From JAFGPS01 sp964570855 (lineage in GTDB: Bacteria > Planctomycetota > Phycisphaerae > Sedimentisphaerales > Anaerobacaceae): 64,000 nt of DNA. Made by a program: the position numbers and the translations under genes. Shown piece after piece: positions 60,117-64,000 of the stretch. The DNA is taken from NCBI GenBank assembly GCA_964570855.1, contig CAZMZR010000001.1, positions 1 through 64,000 on the forward strand, in the 5' to 3' direction. Position 1 is the stretch's first letter. Each line of letters opens with the position of its first letter. The notes beneath the pieces are model-generated. The model saw nothing but the letters and a program-made list of their open reading frames with translations. It did no database searches and was not told the DNA's origin.

Positions 60117-62693
60117 TTAAGCCCTGAAGTAATGGCCTATACCGGTACTTCCCGCCAGTAAACATAAAGTCGCTAACAGTACTGTTTCCTTTGTTCTTGT
60201 TGATTTTTCCTGGTTTATTATTTTGCTTTGAACAGGATTCTGATTTGCACCGGCCTCTTTGATTTCAATTCCTTTGATTTCAATTCCTTCAGGTTCAACT
60301 CCTTCAGGTTCAATTTCTTCGGTTCCAACTCCTTCGGTTTCAACTTCTTCAGGTTCGGATTCTTCTTCGGAGGTTTTAATTTTTTCCAGAAGTCCGAGCA
60401 ATACCGCGGCGGCGTCTGCATTTTCCAAATCACGACCGGCGTTAATCAATGGGGTCACAGCCCGATCGAGTTGACCAATACCAAGTAATTGGTATCCCAG
60501 TAGAAGCTGCAAATCTGCATCAAAGTTGAAAATTTCAACTTTCTCGGCCAGGTCGTCAAGTTGGCCAAGGAGAATTTCTTCGTTAGGATATAATCCACGA
60601 GGATAAAAGATACCTTCCTTTTCCGGATTGATCTTCGTCAAAGCAGTCCGAAGGGCTTCGGCAGCCTTCGAATATTGCTCTGCTGCCAGCAGGGCCTGAC
60701 AATATGCAAATGGAAGTACCATGTCGTCTGGTGCAAATTCCATCGCCGTTGCGAATTTATCAATGGCAATATCGTAGTTACTTGCCTCAAAAGCTTCAAC
60801 AGCTTCCTCAAAGTAGCTGTCGGCCAGAGTTGCCTGGGCTGGCTCTTCTGCCGGTTGCTGTGCTAAATTTTCATAATAGCCTGCATCTGCCATCTGGCTT
60901 TGTTGGTACAACCGGCCGTCTTCGTCATAGTAGTAATTATATGTGTAATAGTTATATGTATCACCTTGAACCTCGCGAGCGATCGGATAATAACCATACC
61001 AGTAATAGGGGTGGCATCCGTACCAGTAATAGCGGGTATATCGGTAGTATTCAGGCCAGAAGCCCCCAAGACTGACAAATACGTATTTTCGATGATAGTA
61101 CGGATATACATATCTGAACGCCAGGTGAAGACCACGGTTATAGCATACTATAAAACGATATCTCGGCCAGATTGTTTGATGGCGAATCCGGTTGTAGTAG
61201 TCAACATATGTATGTTGATATCTATTATAGTCATAATTATGGTCATATCCGCGGTAAGTCCTGTCACGATATATCAGGCGAGATGGTCTTGTAGTTTCGA
61301 AGTGGTGGGTTCGATGGCCGGTTGCTCGGTTACCGGTTTTTGCTATTGTGTTATCGATAATGGTTGTATTTCCTCCCGGATGGACTTTTCTGACAGCTCT
61401 GCCGCTATTGTTTATGTTAATCGTATCGGAGCCGGCTCTCGGCTTTCTATCCCGGATGCCTCTGTCTGTAATTGAATCGGATGTTCTATTGTTGTTTATT
61501 GTATCCTGGATGCGTGAACCCCTTTGGTTCTCAGAATTATCGGTTGATTGTTTTCTTGTCCTGGGTGTCCTGTTTTCACGTGTGCCGATTGGATTATATA
61601 TACCTCGGCTTTTACTTGAATTGATACGGCTATTTAGGCTTGCAGCCGACTGATTTGCTGCATTTGGAGGAGGCGTCCTTTCTGGACCAATAACACTACC
61701 AATACGCGAATCTGCCCGGTCTATTGAGCTTACACGATTTTTTGAGCTAACAGCCGGCTGCTTAGCCGCATTTGAAGGAGGCGTTCTTGTCGGACTTCTT
61801 ACACTGTCAGTGATTGATTTATTACGGTTGGTTGAGCTTGTAGTCGATAATTTGCTTGTTCTGGATGCCGAGGTTGATTGCTGACCTATCACGTTGCCGA
61901 TTCCCAGGCTTTTGCTTGAACTTATCCGATTATTTGAACTTGCAGCCGGCTGCGTTGCCACTGTTGGGGGAGGAGTCCTTTTTGAACCGAATATGCTACC
62001 AATGCGCGTACTTATCCGGTTTGTCGAGCTTTTTGTTGGTTGACTGTTAATGGTTGAAGTAGATTGTGGCTGTGTGCCGATCGGATTGCCGAAGCGCGTG
62101 CTTGTGCTTGAGCTAATACGATTGTTTGAGCTTGCAGCCGGCCGCTGAGTTACACTCGAAGAGCGAGTAATTGCCCGATTTGTTGAGTTCGATGATTGTT
62201 GTATGCCGCTACTTTGATTAGTTTTTCTGTTAGTGTTTGTACTAACTGAGCTTGGTTTACGAGTATTCGAACTCGTGGCAGTTTTTGAAGAATTTGTATT
62301 GCTTGATGTAATTGTCCTTGAACTTCTGCCGGACGTAGTCCTGCTGGATTGAGGAGCGGCGGGTGTTCTGTTGGAATTGTTATTGTTTGTAGAACCCGAA
62401 CTTCTTTGTCTGGCTTGAGTCTGACTCGATCGTGAGCTCGAAGGAGAGCTACTGCGGCTTCTGCTGGCGCTTGATTGTTGAGGTGCTTTTGGAGCCGGGG
62501 CCGGCTTTGATGCCTGCTGGGTTCTTGGAGCAGGAGCTGGTTTTGACGCCTGTTGTTTTGCCTGGGTAGATTCACCTGATTTTCTGCTTTTTGCGGCTTT
62601 TTGTGCAAAGACAGGCTCGGCAAAAAGGATTGAGGCTGAGACCAGCACGATAAAAGCCAACGTCAGTTTTTGCTGGTGTTTTGGCCTGAACAT
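60117..62693 (-). CDS. Large secreted Ser/Thr- and Tyr-rich TPR protein with C-terminal membrane anchor
   Basis: AAGGAG precedes the ATG at 62693. Signal peptide (about 1-30), then about 400 residues rich in Ser, Thr, Asn, Arg, with about four degenerate repeats of RTPPP..A.QPA.SS.NRI.S. Residues 470-620 are Tyr/His/Arg-rich (YHRKYVFVSLGGFWPEYYRY). Residues 640-710 contain TPR-like helices (YFEEAVEAFEASNYDIAIDK). Residues 780-820 are acidic repeats (EGVEPEGIEIKGIEIKE). The final 22 residues (VLLATLCLLAGSTGIGHYFR) could span a membrane. Its function is unknown; it may be a cell-envelope scaffold. Confidence 0.75.
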   Translation of the reverse strand: MFRPKHQQKLTLAFIVLVSASILFAEPVFAQKAAKSRKSGESTQAKQQASKPAPAPRTQQASKPAPAPKAPQQSSASRSRSSSPSSSRSSQTQARQRSSGSTNNNNSNRTPAAPQSSRTTSGRSSRTITSSNTNSSKTATSSNTRKPSSVSTNTNRKTNQSSGIQQSSNSTNRAITRSSSVTQRPAASSNNRISSSTSTRFGNPIGTQPQSTSTINSQPTKSSTNRISTRIGSIFGSKRTPPPTVATQPAASSNNRISSSKSLGIGNVIGQQSTSASRTSKLSTTSSTNRNKSITDSVRSPTRTPPSNAAKQPAVSSKNRVSSIDRADSRIGSVIGPERTPPPNAANQSAASLNSRINSSKSRGIYNPIGTRENRTPRTRKQSTDNSENQRGSRIQDTINNNRTSDSITDRGIRDRKPRAGSDTININNSGRAVRKVHPGGNTTIIDNTIAKTGNRATGHRTHHFETTRPSRLIYRDRTYRGYDHNYDYNRYQHTYVDYYNRIRHQTIWPRYRFIVCYNRGLHLAFRYVYPYYHRKYVFVSLGGFWPEYYRYTRYYWYGCHPYYWYGYYPIAREVQGDTYNYYTYNYYYDEDGRLYQQSQMADAGYYENLAQQPAEEPAQATLADSYFEEAVEAFEASNYDIAIDKFATAMEFAPDDMVLPFAYCQALLAAEQYSKAAEALRTALTKINPEKEGIFYPRGLYPNEEILLGQLDDLAEKVEIFNFDADLQLLLGYQLLGIGQLDRAVTPLINAGRDLENADAAAVLLGLLEKIKTSEEESEPEEVETEGVGTEEIEPEGVEPEGIEIKGIEIKEAGANQNPVQSKIINQEKSTRTKETVLLATLCLLAGSTGIGHYFRA
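60258..60362 (-). repeat. 15-bp coding repeats near the 3' end of the Ser-rich gene
   Basis: On the plus strand near-copies of TTTGATTTCAATTCC and TTCAGGTTCAACTCC recur about every 15 bp. They encode E/K-G-(I/V)-E-(I/P) pentapeptides (EGVEPEGIEIKGIEIKE). The units are degenerate, so the array is not freshly expanded. Confidence 0.65.
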
Positions 62694-62960
62694 GATATAG
62701 CTCCTTTCTATCTAATTTCTTAAAAAGGTCTTGCTCTAACCTTAAAAGGCACCTGTTTTAGCATGGGTAACAGGAATTATTATTGAAAAATGCCTTTTCT
62801 TTAAACTCTGCTAAAAATCCCGTTTCCGTGAAAAAATGCAATTTGAGGCTTTGTAAACGGATAATATTAATGTTTGCAGACTGTTACAGGCGGCCTTGCT
62901 TATTTTCTTTCAATCTCCTATAATTTGTTCCTTGATAAAGTTTTAATGTAAAGGATATCT

Positions 62961-64000
62961 ATGGACGCGACTATTGCAGAGCAAATTCAGTTACTCAAAC
63001 GCGGTACGGTGGAAGTTTTTACCGAAGCCGAATTAGCTGAAAAACTCGCCGAATCTGCCAAATCGAACAAAAAATTGCGAATCAAGCTTGGTCTTGATCC
63101 GACCTCACCCAATATTCATCTGGGCCATACCGTTGTACTGCGGAAGATGCGTCAGTTCCAGGACCTTGGCCATAAGGCAGTCCTGATAATAGGCGATTAT
63201 ACGGCCCGGATTGGCGATCCTACCGGTCAGAATGCCACAAGACCTATTCTTTCCAGCGAACAGATAGAGCAGAACGCTAAAACTTATTTCGAGCAGGCCG
63301 GTAAAATCCTCGATACTTCCGAAGATAAGCTCGAAGTCAGGTATAACGGCCAGTGGCTGGAAAAACTCACCTTGATGGAGCTGATTCAAATAGCTGCCAA
63401 AAAAACGGTCGCACAGATGCTCCAGCGGGATACCTTTAAAAAACGCCTGCAGGCCGAGGTGGATGTTTATACGCATGAATTCCTTTACCCCCTGATGCAG
63501 GGTTATGATTCTGTAATGATAGAGAGCGACGTCGAATTAGGCGGAACCGACCAGACTTTTAACAACCTTGTCGGTCGCGATATCCAGAAGGCATACGGGC
63601 AAAAACCGCAGATTGTCATCACGATGCCCATACTCGTCGGACTGGACGGCAGGGAAAAAATGAGCAAATCCAAGGACAATTACATCGGCGTCACGGATGA
63701 GCCTAACGATATGTTCGGCAAGGTAATGAGCATTTCCGACGAAATGATGGAGAACTACTTTACTCTTTTAACCGACCTGCCGACCGAAAAAATTGCCGAG
63801 CTTGTCAACCCGGGAAAAACTCATCCGAAGGAGGCGAAAGTCCTTTTGGGTAAAACCATTGTCACCCAGTTCTATGACGAAACTGCTGCCGATGCCGCCG
63901 CCGCCGAATTCGACAAGATTTTCGCTCAAAAGCAACTACCCGACGATATGCCGGAGTTTGAGTTGCCGCCGAAACAGATTACCGTAAAGCAACTTTTACT
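62961..64000 (+). CDS. tyrS: Tyrosyl-tRNA synthetase (partial, runs off right edge)
   Basis: The ATG at 62961 follows AAGGA by five bases. The protein begins MDATIAEQIQLLKRGTVEVF and has class I signatures: the HIGH-type loop NIHLGHTVVL, the Tyr pocket HEFLYPLMQGYDSVM and KMSKSKDNYIG. The pattern matches the TyrZ-like type of TyrRS. The 346 codons present lack the C-terminal end, which probably carries an S4-like domain. It belongs to a new rightward unit after a 260-bp gap without genes. Confidence 0.95.
   Translation, partial: MDATIAEQIQLLKRGTVEVFTEAELAEKLAESAKSNKKLRIKLGLDPTSPNIHLGHTVVLRKMRQFQDLGHKAVLIIGDYTARIGDPTGQNATRPILSSEQIEQNAKTYFEQAGKILDTSEDKLEVRYNGQWLEKLTLMELIQIAAKKTVAQMLQRDTFKKRLQAEVDVYTHEFLYPLMQGYDSVMIESDVELGGTDQTFNNLVGRDIQKAYGQKPQIVITMPILVGLDGREKMSKSKDNYIGVTDEPNDMFGKVMSISDEMMENYFTLLTDLPTEKIAELVNPGKTHPKEAKVLLGKTIVTQFYDETAADAAAAEFDKIFAQKQLPDDMPEFELPPKQITVKQLL

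Noticed and set aside
60900..61475. Long plus-strand frame opposite the Ser/Tyr-rich gene
   Set aside because: It lies entirely inside the coding region of the larger minus-strand gene, whose signal peptide, ribosome site and domains are clear.

Overview
The window looks like an ordinary, mostly vertically inherited piece of a Gram-negative bacterial chromosome, probably from the Planctomycetota and plausibly class Phycisphaerae. The evidence is family content and domain style, since no rRNA is present: a paired KSα/KSβ-type ketoacyl synthase cluster with an oversized ACP, a secreted LamG protein, a β-propeller ending in a dockerin-like segment, an S23-type four-helix-bundle gene, three tandem SPFH proteins, and a divergent RNase HII relative. 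An ADP-heptose epimerase, a TolC-family lipoprotein and MacAB-type exporters indicate an outer membrane with heptose-containing LPS. It is an assembled contig: a 100-N gap at 2991-3090 lies between two identical 55-bp sequences and splits one gene artificially.

Layout. 1-6765: the end of a BglII-like endonuclease gene (possibly frameshifted), then a leftward block: FabZ-like dehydratase, ACP, second FabZ-like dehydratase, KSβ-like subunit lacking the catalytic Cys, KSα, an S23 four-helix-bundle gene between inverted ATCAGG-rich repeats, and serS. 7053-10335: a secreted metallo-β-lactamase-fold protein, an N-acetylglutamate synthase-type GNAT, a methyltransferase and an ABC-2 permease. 10558-23568: a long rightward run of three SPFH/HflKC-like proteins, a P1B-type ATPase, an ABC ATPase and permease, a membrane-anchored unknown and a PcrA/UvrD helicase. 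23619-31522: pgi, a mannose-1-phosphate guanylyltransferase, ruvX, rpsO, pnp, a 38-residue membrane ORF, and an NtrB/NtrC-like two-component pair.

31591-40712: a UbiA-type prenyltransferase; a signalling cassette (YfiR-like protein, CHASE8-HAMP histidine kinase, duplicated PAS histidine kinase, Rcp1-like response regulator); hldD; a 31-residue small gene with its own promoter, Shine-Dalgarno sequence and terminator; and tatA-tatC. 40901-48637: a secreted LamG protein, a β-CASP RNase, an RNase HII-like protein, a ferritin-like protein, a macro-domain protein, a PilZ protein with a long coiled coil, and tRNA-Cys(GCA). 49139-54979: a tripartite TolC-MacA-MacB exporter. 54982-58724: a sodium:solute symporter with a 49-residue partner, then a sigma factor operon containing a protein with an archaeal-type ThrRS editing domain. 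58920-64000: the dockerin-bearing propeller, a giant Ser/Thr- and Tyr-rich TPR protein, and tyrS running off the right edge.

The observations most worth following are the sigma-factor / ThrRS-editing-domain operon, the KSα/KSβ-ACP-dehydratase cluster, the YfiR-CHASE8 kinase cassette (YfiN-type input with a kinase output), and the self-contained 31-residue gene at 38990-39085. I saw no CRISPR array, prophage, complete insertion sequence or rRNA.
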